A stretch of 44,382 nt of DNA, taken from positions 1-44,382 of the forward strand of contig NZ_MSSV01000031.1 of assembly GCF_002150505.1 (NCBI RefSeq), written 5' to 3'. The notes below the pieces were generated by a model. The model saw only the letters and a list, made by a program, of their open reading frames with translations, had not been told where the DNA came from and made no database searches. Shown in pieces: positions 15,867 to 24,610 of the stretch. The position numbers and the translations under genes are program-made. This stretch comes from Algoriphagus ratkowskyi. GTDB taxonomy: Bacteria; Bacteroidota; Bacteroidia; Cytophagales; Cyclobacteriaceae. Position 1 is the first letter of the stretch. The number at the start of each line of letters is the position of its first letter.

Positions 15867-16646
15867 TTAGAGTCTGCCCAGAAATTTCAGCAATGAGTTG
15901 TACGGTTTGGACCAAGTCCGCTGGAAACGTAGTGGGCCATTGAGTTCTTTTTGAAAGAAATCCATGTGTTTGGAATTCAAATACGCTATTCGCTCTCGTT
16001 TCTTTTGGTTAGTTCCGGTCTTTTTACGTTTGCTTCCTGAATGAATTCTATAGAAAAAACCCAAGAATGGTAATTTGACTACTTCTCCACCATTTTTGAG
16101 GATCTTAATCCAAAATTCCCAATCTTCTCTTCCCATCTTCATGTCCTCTGAGAAGCCATCAACAACCTCCCAGTCCGTTTTTCGGAATAGTGAGCAAGCA
16201 AAAATCATATTATCTCGCGCTAATAAGTTCCTGCTGAATGGCTTGAGCTTCCAGTGTTTTCTTCCAAACTCGCCAAATTTTTCCGCCTCAGAATAAACGA
16301 CTTTAACTTCTTGCTGTGAATCTAAAATATTCGCAGCTTCAGATAAGTAATCTTCTGAAATTAAGTCATCAGCTCCCAGTGGGAATAGATAAATGCCTAT
16401 GGCTGCTTTACAGCCAGTATTTAGAGCGGCTGAAACCCCTGCGTTTTTTTGAGAAATAAGTTTTACATGACTATTCTCTTTTGAAAATCTAGTGACAATG
16501 GCGACTGAACCGTCAGTAGATCCATCATTTACGATTATGATCTCAAGTGGTTTATGAGTAGAGGCAAGGGCAGATTGAATAGTCTCTTCTAGATATTTTT
16601 CGCCGTTATAAACCGGGATTATGACTGAAACTAGTGAGTCTGACAT
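15867..16646 (-). CDS. Glycosyltransferase family 2
   Basis: This 259-aa protein has a textbook GT2 start: LVSVIIPVYNGEKYLEETIQSAL, then EIIIVNDGSTDGS (nucleotide-binding aspartates), NAGVSAALNTGCKAA, and GADD around residue 93 as the metal-binding acidic motif. GREDWEFWIKILKNG supplies the ED acceptor-side motif. It presumably adds a sugar to a surface polysaccharide, O-antigen or glycoprotein glycan in the cytoplasm. No membrane span is seen. Its stop codon (TTA on the plus strand at 15867) touches the TAA of the convergent gene. No wider polysaccharide cluster is present, so the acceptor is unknown. Confidence 0.9.
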   Translation of the reverse strand: MSDSLVSVIIPVYNGEKYLEETIQSALASTHKPLEIIIVNDGSTDGSVAIVTRFSKENSHVKLISQKNAGVSAALNTGCKAAIGIYLFPLGADDLISEDYLSEAANILDSQQEVKVVYSEAEKFGEFGRKHWKLKPFSRNLLARDNMIFACSLFRKTDWEVVDGFSEDMKMGREDWEFWIKILKNGGEVVKLPFLGFFYRIHSGSKRKKTGTNQKKRERIAYLNSKHMDFFQKELNGPLRFQRTWSKPYNSLLKFLGRL

Positions 16647-17350
16647 AAGTGTAATGTGAATTAAATATACTTTGGGTAAAAAAAAACAGAATTTGCCTGA
16701 ATTACCATAGAGCTTCCGAAAGTCATGTTTTGTTGGATTTCAAAGATGGGAAGACAGAATGCTTCGATCTCAACTTAAATGCATTGTGGAAAATGTAGAA
16801 CCAACAGCCTAGCACATGATTATATTATGCCTACTGGTTCAAATCAAGTTAAGAAGATTACTACTCATCTTTGCAAAAGAGTAAAAGACCGAACAGTCTT
16901 TAAAATTTTTCTCTACGAAATAAAGGATAATTTCTTAATGCAGGTAAGCGTATTTGCATCTATTTTATGAATACTCTCCAATTCCCAAGTTTAAATTCTT
17001 AAAGGAAAAGCTGTTTTAAATTGAATGGGGACGGTTTCGGGCAACTGCCTCCAAAAGTCATAATTCAGATATGTGCAGTAGGAAGATTTTGGTTTTATGA
17101 AAATATCAAAGTATATGTGTTGTATTAAGGTTTAAAGTTGTTTTAAAATTTGTTTAATAGGTTCTAATTCATTACTTTAAACTGGTGATTAAACAACTTT
17201 TCGTAAATATTTGATTTTTTTACACTCGAGTTAGTAAAGTAATTTATTTTTCCAACTCAATTTGTTTCAGAAAGACCCGGATAACAATCCGGGTTTTTTT
17301 TTGAGGAATTTATAGTGAACTTTTAGACTTTAAAATCTATCAGATGATTT
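16647..17350. other. 704-bp intergenic region with an orphan terminator
   Basis: No convincing gene was found. A 63-codon frame at 16779-16970 on the plus strand has unusual composition (several Cys, His and Lys), no recognisable family and no start context, and is not called. The clearest structure is the plus-strand terminator at 17275-17302, which has no gene in front of it. An untranslated RNA ending there is possible. Confidence 0.5.
17275..17302 (+). terminator. Orphan Rho-independent terminator
   Basis: ACCCGGA (17275-17281) and TCCGGGT (17288-17294) form a 7-bp stem with a TAACAA loop and are followed by eight or more T. The nearest upstream plus-strand gene ends at 15866 and a minus-strand gene lies between, so this must end an unannotated transcript, or be a relic. 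Confidence 0.8.
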
Positions 17351-18394
17351 ATGGTCTACGCCAAGAAGGTTTACTTAATTATTTTGGGAATCGTTTTTCT
17401 CTTTTCAAATGTAAATGCGCAGGATGGCGATTCAAATCTTGACACATCATATATAGAGCTTACAGATCATTTATTTGCTGCAAGGCTTTTTTTGACACAC
17501 AAATTCACAGATTTAGCTGTGCGAGTTCCAAATGAAAACCGGACCTATTTATTCGAGCCGAACTCTGGTTTGAATCTCGGGCTCGGATTCAGCTACCAAA
17601 CTTTTACGTTGAATATCGCAGTTCCTTTTGGTTTTATGAATCAAGATCGTCAGGACAATTGGCCTGCTTATCTTGATCTACAAGTCCATGCATATCCTCA
17701 AAAGTGGATTTTTGATTTGTATGGTCAGTTTTACAGAGGATACACCATTGATTCTAAATACCTCGAAAACTCCGGAGAAAAGTATTTGAGGGAGGATATT
17801 AAAATGAATTCTGTAGGGCTAAATGCGAATTATTTATTTTGGGGTGACAAGCTTTCCCTTGCAGCCGCTTTTAGCCAAACAAGGATACAGAAAAAATCTG
17901 CTATTTCGCCTTTTATAGGCTTTGAAGGGTACGTTGGAAACGCGAAAGCAGACTCTCTGTTTTTGCCAACAACCGAAAATGTGGCCAACTTTAATTTTGA
18001 TAGTTCTCGATATCTTCAGTTTGGACCTAATGCAGGTTTGGCAGGGACGCTTGTTTTTTGGAATGGATTTTTCCTTACAGGTGTTGCCTCTGTTAATTAT
18101 AGCGTAGGCTTCTCCGAATGGAGTAGAGACACTGTGTCCTTCAAAAAGTGGGGTGGAGTACCTACATATCTCCTTAGAGGCTTTTTTGGCTACAATGACC
18201 GTCGCTTCTCAGTGAATGTCAATTACGTATACAAAAACCTAAATCTGATGGTGAACCAGCCTTTCGACCAATCTGTCAATACAGGTAACTATCGCTTAAA
18301 TTTCATCTATAAGTTTGAGGTGAGTAAGAGTTTTTCGCGAAAATTTTATAAAATAAATCCTATGAGAATTCTTTCTAAAAATATAGATTATTAA
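17351..18394 (+). CDS. DUF4421-type outer-membrane protein
   Basis: The 347-aa product starts with a signal peptide (about residues 1-23, ending NVNAQ). It then has alternating beta-strand patterns ending in aromatic residues (for example GLNLGLGFSYQTFTLNIAVPF and YLLRGFFGYNDRRFSVNVNYVY), as expected of an outer-membrane beta-barrel. The sequence fits DUF4421, a Bacteroidota family of unknown function; the match is from memory. It begins 57 nt after the orphan terminator. It is followed 60 nt later by the aldehyde dehydrogenase gene, with no terminator seen between, so co-transcription is possible. Confidence 0.7.
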   Translation: MVYAKKVYLIILGIVFLFSNVNAQDGDSNLDTSYIELTDHLFAARLFLTHKFTDLAVRVPNENRTYLFEPNSGLNLGLGFSYQTFTLNIAVPFGFMNQDRQDNWPAYLDLQVHAYPQKWIFDLYGQFYRGYTIDSKYLENSGEKYLREDIKMNSVGLNANYLFWGDKLSLAAAFSQTRIQKKSAISPFIGFEGYVGNAKADSLFLPTTENVANFNFDSSRYLQFGPNAGLAGTLVFWNGFFLTGVASVNYSVGFSEWSRDTVSFKKWGGVPTYLLRGFFGYNDRRFSVNVNYVYKNLNLMVNQPFDQSVNTGNYRLNFIYKFEVSKSFSRKFYKINPMRILSKNIDY

Positions 18395-18454
18395 CAAACA
18401 AGAGCACCATCTCTTAGCAACACTATTTATTAAAAGTTTAAAAACCTACGCATA

Positions 18455-20005
18455 ATGTCAAATTCAGATCAATTCGGTATTCAAGAATCGTTAAAAAGAC
18501 TAGGTATTCAGTCTGAAAACTCCGGAGTGTCCACAGGATCTCGATGGATAGATTCTAACGAATCCTTAATTTCTTCATTTTCTCCAGTCGATGGCAAAGA
18601 AATCGCGAAAGTACAATTAGCATCTAGTGAGACCTTAGAGCAGGTTATGATTCAAGCTCAACAAGCATTTTTGCATTGGCGAACCATACCAGCTCCTCAA
18701 AGGGGTGAAGTGGTTCGGGAAATTGGAAATGCACTAAGAGAAGCGAAGGAAGATCTAGGTAAATTAGTTTCTTTCGAGATGGGTAAATCTTATCAGGAGG
18801 GACTAGGTGAGGTTCAAGAGATGATTGATATCTGTGATTTTGCAGTGGGACTTTCTAGGCAATTGTACGGTTTAACCATGCATTCTGAGCGACCTGGTCA
18901 TCGCATGTATGAGCAATGGCACGCTATAGGAGTTGTGGGAATTATTTCAGCCTTTAATTTTCCAGTTGCGGTTTGGGCATGGAATGCAGCTTTGGCTTGG
19001 GTTTGTGGAGATGTTTGCATTTGGAAGCCTTCGGAAAAAGCTCCATTATCTGGAATTGCTTGTCAAAAAATAGCAGCTAAAGTTTTTGAAAAACATGGCA
19101 TGCCTGAAGGTATTTCTTCACTGGTAATAGGAGATTATAAAATAGGCGAATTGATGTCTAATGACTCCAGAATTCCTTTGATATCTGCTACTGGATCTAC
19201 TCGGATGGGTAAATTGGTAAGCGAAGCAGTTGGACGAAGATTGGGGAGATCCTTATTGGAATTAGGTGGGAATAATGCCATCATCATTACAGAAAATGCT
19301 GATATGGATATGGCTATTCGTGGGGCGCTCTTTGGTGCTGTAGGTACAGCTGGCCAGCGATGCACAAGCACCCGTCGATTGATCATTCATCAAAATGTAT
19401 ATGAGGAAGTGAAAACAAGATTGGCTTCTGCTTACAGCAAGTTGGTGATTGGGAATCCGCTTGATGAAAAGAATCATGTAGGTCCAGTAATCGATCAAGA
19501 TGCTGTGAAAATGTATGAAGAAGCAATTAAGAGGGTTATTGAAGAAGGAGGGAAGACAGTTGTCGAAGGCGGTATGCTTTCGGGCCAAGGTTATGAGTCA
19601 GGTTGCTACGTGAAGCCTGCGATCTATGAAGCGGAGAATAGCTTTGCGATCGTACAACATGAGACTTTTGCCCCGATTCTGTATTTGTTGAAATATAGTA
19701 CGCTTGAAGAAGCTGTTGCGATGCAAAATGGCGTACCTCAAGGGCTTTCTTCAGCTATAATGACTACGAATATGAGGGAAGCTGAAGCATTTCTATCCGT
19801 GACAGGTTCTGACTGTGGAATTGCTAATGTGAATATCGGAACTTCAGGTGCAGAGATAGGTGGAGCTTTTGGGGGAGAAAAGGAAACTGGTGGAGGAAGA
19901 GAGTCCGGCTCTGATGCTTGGAAAGCTTATATGCGTCGTCAGACAAACACGATCAATTACTCATCCACTTTGCCGTTGGCGCAGGGGATTAAGTTTGATA
20001 TTTAG
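18455..20005 (+). CDS. Aldehyde dehydrogenase, ALDH7 (antiquitin/alpha-aminoadipate semialdehyde) type
   Basis: This 516-aa NAD(P)-dependent aldehyde dehydrogenase has the general catalytic set: N168 in AFNFP, E269 in LLELGGNN and the nucleophile C303 in GTAGQRCTSTRR. The ANVNIGTSGAEIGGAFGGEKETGGGRESGSD region (key residues G, E, G, K, E, T, G, G near 475-500) is typical of family 7, which oxidises alpha-aminoadipate semialdehyde to alpha-aminoadipate in lysine degradation. No other lysine-catabolism gene is next to it, so substrate assignment rests on the family pattern alone. The start ATG at 18455 gives the usual family length. Confidence 0.88.
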   Translation: MSNSDQFGIQESLKRLGIQSENSGVSTGSRWIDSNESLISSFSPVDGKEIAKVQLASSETLEQVMIQAQQAFLHWRTIPAPQRGEVVREIGNALREAKEDLGKLVSFEMGKSYQEGLGEVQEMIDICDFAVGLSRQLYGLTMHSERPGHRMYEQWHAIGVVGIISAFNFPVAVWAWNAALAWVCGDVCIWKPSEKAPLSGIACQKIAAKVFEKHGMPEGISSLVIGDYKIGELMSNDSRIPLISATGSTRMGKLVSEAVGRRLGRSLLELGGNNAIIITENADMDMAIRGALFGAVGTAGQRCTSTRRLIIHQNVYEEVKTRLASAYSKLVIGNPLDEKNHVGPVIDQDAVKMYEEAIKRVIEEGGKTVVEGGMLSGQGYESGCYVKPAIYEAENSFAIVQHETFAPILYLLKYSTLEEAVAMQNGVPQGLSSAIMTTNMREAEAFLSVTGSDCGIANVNIGTSGAEIGGAFGGEKETGGGRESGSDAWKAYMRRQTNTINYSSTLPLAQGIKFDI

Positions 20006-20088
20006 AGTTTATAATTATTCTTTCTGAAAATATTTTGTAAATATTCTTTCTCATTTTCAATACATTAGACATGTTGTTTCAAAATGTA

Positions 20089-20119
20089 TTTGCTTAAGAG
20101 GAAATAGAAATTACCTTTG
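20089..20119 (+). promoter_or_regulatory. Promoter of the tRNA-Val array
   Basis: TTTG at 20089-20092, a 19-base spacer, and TACCTTTG at 20112-20119 match the Bacteroidota -33/-7 promoter exactly. The first tRNA begins 34 bases later. This is the best promoter match in the window. Confidence 0.8.
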
Positions 20120-20152
20120 CATTCCCTTAAGTACGGAAAGGGCTACAAAGAT

Positions 20153-20227
20153 GGGAGTTTAGCTCAGTTGGTTCAGAGCATCTGCCTTACAAGCAGAGGG
20201 TCGGGGGTTCGAATCCCTCAACTCCCA
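20153..20227 (+). tRNA. tRNA-Val (anticodon TAC), first copy
   Basis: The acceptor arms are GGGAGTT and AACTCCC with discriminator A. The D arm is AGCTCAGTTGGTTCAGAGC. The anticodon stem TCTGC/GCAGA encloses CTTACAA, giving anticodon TAC (valine, GTA codons). The T arm has GGTTCGAATCC. No 3' CCA is encoded (CAT follows). It is identical to the second copy at 20333. Confidence 0.96.
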
Positions 20228-20272
20228 CATTTTAAATCATTTTCCGCACGAGGGAAATAAATACCTTTTCTT

Positions 20273-20314
20273 GGGAGTTTAGCTCATCCCGATAGCTATC
20301 GGGAGGTTCAGAGC
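20273..20314 (+). pseudogene. Broken tRNA-Val copy interrupted by an 18-bp palindrome
   Basis: The sequence starts GGGAGTTTAGCTCA exactly like its neighbours, then carries TCCCGATAGCTATCGGGA (20287-20304) in place of the GTT of the D loop. It resumes with GGTTCAGAGC and then diverges (TTCAATAG). The anticodon arm, T arm and 3' acceptor strand are absent, so it cannot make a tRNA. The palindrome is perfect over 18 bases. It lies midway between the two intact copies, probably from recombination or slippage within a tandem array followed by insertion or deletion. Confidence 0.85.
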
Positions 20315-20332
20315 TTCAATAGAAAATTTCTT

Positions 20333-20407
20333 GGGAGTTTAGCTCAGTTGGTTCAGAGCATCTGCCTTACAAGCAGAGGGTCGGGGGTTCGAATCCCTCA
20401 ACTCCCA
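20333..20407 (+). tRNA. tRNA-Val (anticodon TAC), second copy
   Basis: All 75 bases match the copy at 20153-20227: the same acceptor, D, anticodon (TAC) and T arms. It begins 105 bases after the first copy ends and is followed directly by a terminator hairpin, so the array is probably one transcript. Confidence 0.96.
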
Positions 20408-20412
20408 CATTC

Positions 20413-20441
20413 AATCCCGAAATTTTCGGGATTTTTTTTTG
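20413..20441 (+). terminator. Terminator of the tRNA-Val array
   Basis: AATCCCGAA (20413-20421) pairs with TTCGGGATT (20425-20433), followed by a run of T. It lies 5 bases past the second tRNA. Confidence 0.88.
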
Positions 20442-20444
20442 ATC

Positions 20445-20484
20445 AAAAAAATAGACTGCTTCCATTCTGAAGCAGTCTATTTTT
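20445..20484 (-). terminator. Bidirectional terminator of the TonB-receptor gene
   Basis: ATAGACTGCTTC and GAAGCAGTCTAT form a perfect stem with a CATTCT loop. A runs precede it and T runs follow it, so it can stop transcription from either side. It lies 20 bases past the stop of the receptor gene. Confidence 0.88.
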
Positions 20485-20503
20485 AGTTTAAAGTTCCTTG
20501 TTT

Positions 20504-22330
20504 TTACTCCAAATTCAACATGAATCCAGCACGAAACCAACGGCCTGGCATTTGAACAGTACCCGATTCGATATAATCTGTGTTAGTAATATTGGATGCT
20601 TCGGCAAAGAATCCGATTTTTCCGGTTCGGTTATAATCCACTCGTATGTCAAGTAGGAAATAAGGGTCCTGATTCATGCGCTCCACATTTCTCATTTTAG
20701 TGTTCCACTCCAGCTTTTTGCCAATCCCAACTAGAACACCGCCTATTACCTGATTTTTAAGAGCCGTCAAAGAATAGCGAGTTTCTATTCCTGGTTGATT
20801 GATCAGGTCTGCATCTATGTAGTTATAAGAAAACATAAATTCCTTGATCTGCACTCTTCTACCAGTTGGACTTACTCGGTAATTGAAAGAAGCTTCAATA
20901 CCGTTGAATATGACTTCACTGAAATTCTGCGGCTGCCAAGGTGTGTCTGCGTCAGATCTTGTCCACTCGATAAGATTGTCAGTACTTCTGTTGAAATATA
21001 CTAGTTCAGCGAATAATCCGGATTTAGACCACTTTGCTCCGATTTCAAAGTTTTGTGCCTGTTCCGGCTCAAGTTGATCATTTCCAATATTGGTCGGGCC
21101 CTTATAGTACAGATCGTTGTAGGTAGGGATTCTATAGCTTATACCGTAGCCTGAGTAAAGCCTCAGGTCAGATGTAGCCTGAAAACCAATTTCTGCTCCT
21201 GGGAAATGCTTCCATCCATATTCAGAATAATAGTTAGAATATACTCCAGCCCGTAAATCTACTTTTGAACCGAAGTTGACCATCTGTTCTAAAAATATCC
21301 CTGTCAGCACTCGATCACGGCTACCAAGATTAGTGCTTTCGATGGCTTCTTTTCTTGTCTCTAGCCCAAAGCCAGTTTTGCCAAATTTGGATTCAAAATT
21401 TCCGTTGGCCTCCAAAGCAAAAACGTCTGTAGTATGATTGTTTTGGTAGAATTCTGGCTCATTTTTCTTGAGCACATATTCGTCAGCATTTCTGCGGAAA
21501 TAACCTCGGGTATTTAGGTAAAAGTTCTCTAGTGTTAAAGAGTGACTTAGTGAAGCCAAGGTTGTTTGTACGCTTTCCCACTGATCTGGAAATGCACTGG
21601 AGTAAAATCCATTGGCACCAAAGCTACGGTCAGTATAGGCTATCATGCCCTTCAATTCATTTTTCTCATTGAGATCAACACCCCCTTCGTAGAAGATATT
21701 ACTGACTTGGTAATCCGAATTGTACCAATGTCCATTCGAGTCATCGTAAGAGATCGCCAAGTTTTGATTGTAATTCCCCACTGGAAGTGAACCGGCAAAG
21801 TTTATTCCCTTCATTCCAAAGTCACCCGCATAGCCTTGCACTCTAGCGTATCTTTTATCACTCAACTCAGTAATCACATTGATCGCTCCTGCGTAGGCAT
21901 TTTGCCCGAATACTCTTGATGCTGGACCTTTCAACACTTCCACTCTGTCAATATTGACCAAGGGAACTGGGATATTCATCATATGATGCCCAGTCTGAGG
22001 ATCACTTAGCTTAATGCCATTGAGAAGCATAAGCGTCTGCTCAAAGGATCCACCACGTATACTTACATCTGATTGTACTCCGGTAACCCCTCTTTGACGA
22101 ATATCAACTCCCGGTACAAATGATAGAATTTCAGCTAAACTTCTGGCAGGGGTAGTTTCTATCTGGAGTTTACTGATGAGAGAGATATTCCTGTTTTGCT
22201 TAGAGAATGGGAGTTGAATCCGGTTCTCCTGGATTAAAACTTCACCTAAATCTTGAGTAGTAGTGTCAGATTGCGCATATAGCCCTGAAGAAAAAGCCAA
22301 TGCAGATACTAGTAGTACTAATTTTTTCAT
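20504..22330 (-). CDS. TonB-dependent outer-membrane receptor (siderophore/cobalamin-type)
   Basis: The 608-aa protein has a signal peptide (MKKLVLLVSALAFSSGLYAQ), then a plug domain of about residues 45-160 with SLAEILSFVPGVDIRQRG, VSIRGGSFEQTLMLLNGIKL and IDRVEVLKGPASRVFGQNAYAGAINV. A 22-strand-type barrel follows, ending with W-F-R-A-G-F. It lacks the N-terminal carboxypeptidase-like domain found in SusC, so it belongs with metal-complex or vitamin B12 receptors such as BtuB. No B12 riboswitch or Fur-like site was recognised in the 157-bp upstream gap. The ligand is unknown. Confidence 0.9.
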   Translation of the reverse strand: MKKLVLLVSALAFSSGLYAQSDTTTQDLGEVLIQENRIQLPFSKQNRNISLISKLQIETTPARSLAEILSFVPGVDIRQRGVTGVQSDVSIRGGSFEQTLMLLNGIKLSDPQTGHHMMNIPVPLVNIDRVEVLKGPASRVFGQNAYAGAINVITELSDKRYARVQGYAGDFGMKGINFAGSLPVGNYNQNLAISYDDSNGHWYNSDYQVSNIFYEGGVDLNEKNELKGMIAYTDRSFGANGFYSSAFPDQWESVQTTLASLSHSLTLENFYLNTRGYFRRNADEYVLKKNEPEFYQNNHTTDVFALEANGNFESKFGKTGFGLETRKEAIESTNLGSRDRVLTGIFLEQMVNFGSKVDLRAGVYSNYYSEYGWKHFPGAEIGFQATSDLRLYSGYGISYRIPTYNDLYYKGPTNIGNDQLEPEQAQNFEIGAKWSKSGLFAELVYFNRSTDNLIEWTRSDADTPWQPQNFSEVIFNGIEASFNYRVSPTGRRVQIKEFMFSYNYIDADLINQPGIETRYSLTALKNQVIGGVLVGIGKKLEWNTKMRNVERMNQDPYFLLDIRVDYNRTGKIGFFAEASNITNTDYIESGTVQMPGRWFRAGFMLNLE

Positions 22331-22459
22331 TTGATGATTGTAAATAGTAACCCAAAAGTGGGCTGAAAATATGCTTTTTGCAATAAGGATATATTTCTAA
22401 AAATTCGTTAAAGAGCATGCTTCTATGTAAAATCTACTGGAGCTTAAGCACGCAATTCT

Positions 22460-22467
22460 TACTTTTG
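22460..22467 (+). promoter_or_regulatory. -7 promoter element of the M1 peptidase gene
   Basis: TACTTTTG matches TAnnTTTG exactly 20 bases before the start codon. No clear TTG was found at -33. Confidence 0.5.
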
Positions 22468-22487
22468 CGGCTAAATCAAAATATAGT

Positions 22488-24446
22488 ATGCGCAGGAAAA
22501 TTATAGTTAAGCTGCTTTTTGCCGGAGCTATGCTCGCAGGAATCAGCAATTCTTTTGCTCAAGAAGTAAAGGAAAATAACCAAGAACAATTTGGTGAATT
22601 TATTAACCGTAAGGGTACTTTCACGAGATCTGCTTCAGGCAAACCAAATGTAGGGTACTGGCAGAACAAAGCTGATTATCAGATTGCAGTTACGCTAGAT
22701 GATCAGGCTCACACCCTTTCAGGTAATATTACCCTTACCTACACCAATAATAGTCCTGAGTCTCTGGATTTCATCTGGATGCAAATGGAGCAAAATAGAT
22801 TTAAGGAGGATTCTCGCGGTACATTAACTACGCCCGTTCAAGGTAATCGCTACAATGGCGATACTGATGGGGGTTTTGATGTAACTAATCTTAAGGCAAA
22901 AGTTGGTTCTAAAGGATCAGTATCTTCTAAGTATATTGATTCTGACACGAGAATGCAGGTATGGTTCAATGAACCAATCCCAGCGAAAGGTGGAGTAGCA
23001 ACGGTTTCAATGGACTTCTCCTTCAAAGTTCCAGTAGAAGGAATGGATAGAATGGGAAGACTTGAAGTAGAAGATGGCTGGATCTACGCTTTTGCGCAGT
23101 GGTATCCAAAAGTTGCTGTATTCGACGATATAGAAGGATGGAATGTGGAGCCTTATTTAGGTGCAGGAGAATTCTATCTAGAGTACGGCAATTTCGATTA
23201 TAAAGTGACTGTTCCTTATGATCACATCGTGGTTGGTTCTGGTGAGCTCTTGAATCCTAAAGAGGTATTGAGTAAGGAACTTCAGAATCGTTATGCTGCT
23301 GCACAAAAAAGTGATTCTACGATTATGTTAATCACTGCGGATGAGATTGGTAATACTGAATTAACGAGACCTAAGCAGGACGGAACTGTCACTTGGCACT
23401 TCGCGATCAAGAATAGCCGTGATATCGCATTTGGCTCTTCCAGAGCATTTATCTGGGATGCTGCGAAAATCAATTTGCCTAGTGGAAAGTCAGTTTTGGC
23501 TCAGTCTGCCTATCCAAAAGAATCAGATGGACAAGAAGCTTGGGCAAGATCAACGGAATATAGCAAAGCTTCTATCGAGCATTATTCATCTATGTGGTTC
23601 GAATTTCCTTACGCTACTGCGACTAACGTAGCAGCAGATATAGGAGGGATGGAATATCCAGGATTGAACTTCTGTAGCTATAATTCAAAAGGTGCAGGAC
23701 TTTGGGGAGTAACTGACCATGAATTTGGTCACAACTGGTTTCCAATGATCGTGGGCACAAATGAGCGTCGCTACGCATGGATGGATGAAGGCTTCAATAG
23801 CTTTATCAATCACTACAGCACTTTAGCTTTCAATGACGGCGAATATCCATCTGCATTGAATGAAACGCGTAGATATTTAAACTTCTTTACCAGCGAAACT
23901 AGGGAAGGAATCGATACTTATCCGGATGTAGTGAATGTTAGTAACCTTGGTATGCTTGCCTACAGGAAGCCCGCAATGGGTCTTTTGATGTTGAGAGAGT
24001 ATATCTTGGGTCATGAGCGTTTTGATAACGCATTTAAGTCTTATATTAAGGAGTGGGCTTACAAACATCCACAACCTACAGATTTCTTTAATCTCATGGA
24101 GAATGTAGCTGGAGAGAATCTGTCTTGGTTCTGGCAGGGGTGGTTCTACGGAACAGGAAATATAGACCTAGGAGTGGTTTCAGTAATTCCATATGCAGGA
24201 AACTATGTAGTCGTCTTAGAGAATAAAGGTGACATGCCGATGCCGGTACAAATGGAAATTACTTTCGAAGACGGTTCAACTGAGTTGAAAATGCTTCCTG
24301 TAGAAATCTGGCAAAGAGGAGATACTTGGAATTACTTGTTGAAAACCGACAAGAAAGTGAAGTCTGTTGTAGTGGATCCAAATAAGATCCTTCCAGATAT
24401 CAATCTGGGTAATGACAGCTGGCCACAAGATATTTACGAGAAATAA
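22488..24446 (+). CDS. Exported M1-family zinc metallopeptidase (aminopeptidase)
   Basis: This 652-aa protein begins with a signal peptide (residues 1-24, ending SFAQE). An N-terminal beta domain is followed by the gluzincin catalytic domain. The zinc site is H411-E412-F-G-H415 with the third ligand E434 in MDEGFN, the M1 spacing. IGGMEYPGLNF replaces the usual GAMEN-type exopeptidase motif, still with M-E. It is probably periplasmic or surface-exposed, releasing N-terminal residues from peptides. It is transcribed alone, with its own -7 box and terminator, divergent from the TonB receptor. Confidence 0.92.
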   Translation: MRRKIIVKLLFAGAMLAGISNSFAQEVKENNQEQFGEFINRKGTFTRSASGKPNVGYWQNKADYQIAVTLDDQAHTLSGNITLTYTNNSPESLDFIWMQMEQNRFKEDSRGTLTTPVQGNRYNGDTDGGFDVTNLKAKVGSKGSVSSKYIDSDTRMQVWFNEPIPAKGGVATVSMDFSFKVPVEGMDRMGRLEVEDGWIYAFAQWYPKVAVFDDIEGWNVEPYLGAGEFYLEYGNFDYKVTVPYDHIVVGSGELLNPKEVLSKELQNRYAAAQKSDSTIMLITADEIGNTELTRPKQDGTVTWHFAIKNSRDIAFGSSRAFIWDAAKINLPSGKSVLAQSAYPKESDGQEAWARSTEYSKASIEHYSSMWFEFPYATATNVAADIGGMEYPGLNFCSYNSKGAGLWGVTDHEFGHNWFPMIVGTNERRYAWMDEGFNSFINHYSTLAFNDGEYPSALNETRRYLNFFTSETREGIDTYPDVVNVSNLGMLAYRKPAMGLLMLREYILGHERFDNAFKSYIKEWAYKHPQPTDFFNLMENVAGENLSWFWQGWFYGTGNIDLGVVSVIPYAGNYVVVLENKGDMPMPVQMEITFEDGSTELKMLPVEIWQRGDTWNYLLKTDKKVKSVVVDPNKILPDINLGNDSWPQDIYEK

Positions 24447-24454
24447 AATTCAAA

Positions 24455-24481
24455 AGCCCGGATGGAAGTCCGGGTTTTTTT
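24455..24481 (+). terminator. Terminator after the M1 peptidase gene
   Basis: AGCCCGGA (24455-24462) pairs with TCCGGGTT (24469-24476), including one G-U pair, around a TGGAAG loop and is followed by T. Confidence 0.85.
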
Positions 24482-24547
24482 ATGCCTAATAATGAAAAGG
24501 ATGAGCGCTTAAGGCATGTTTAACAATTGACTTTGACTGATCAGTAG

Positions 24548-24590
24548 AAAAAAAAAGTGGACTTTCACTCGTGTCGAGGAAAGTCCACTT
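24548..24590 (-). terminator. Terminator of the susC-susD operon
   Basis: On the plus strand AAGTGGACTTTC (24555-24566) and GAAAGTCCACTT (24579-24590) form a 12-bp stem extended by an inner CTCG/CGAG helix with a 3-nt loop. The A run at 24548-24556 gives a T tail on the minus strand, just past the susD stop. Confidence 0.92.
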
Positions 24591-24610
24591 TTATAAAAAC
24601 GGAGTGTTTG

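Noticed and set aside
16779..16970. 63-codon plus-strand frame in the 704-bp gap
   Set aside because: No family, no start context, unusual Cys/His content, and no conservation can be judged; listed only as part of the gap.
22331..22487. Possible cobalamin riboswitch upstream of the TonB receptor
   Set aside because: No B12-box (GCCACTG-like) sequence or suitable structure was found in the 157-bp gap.
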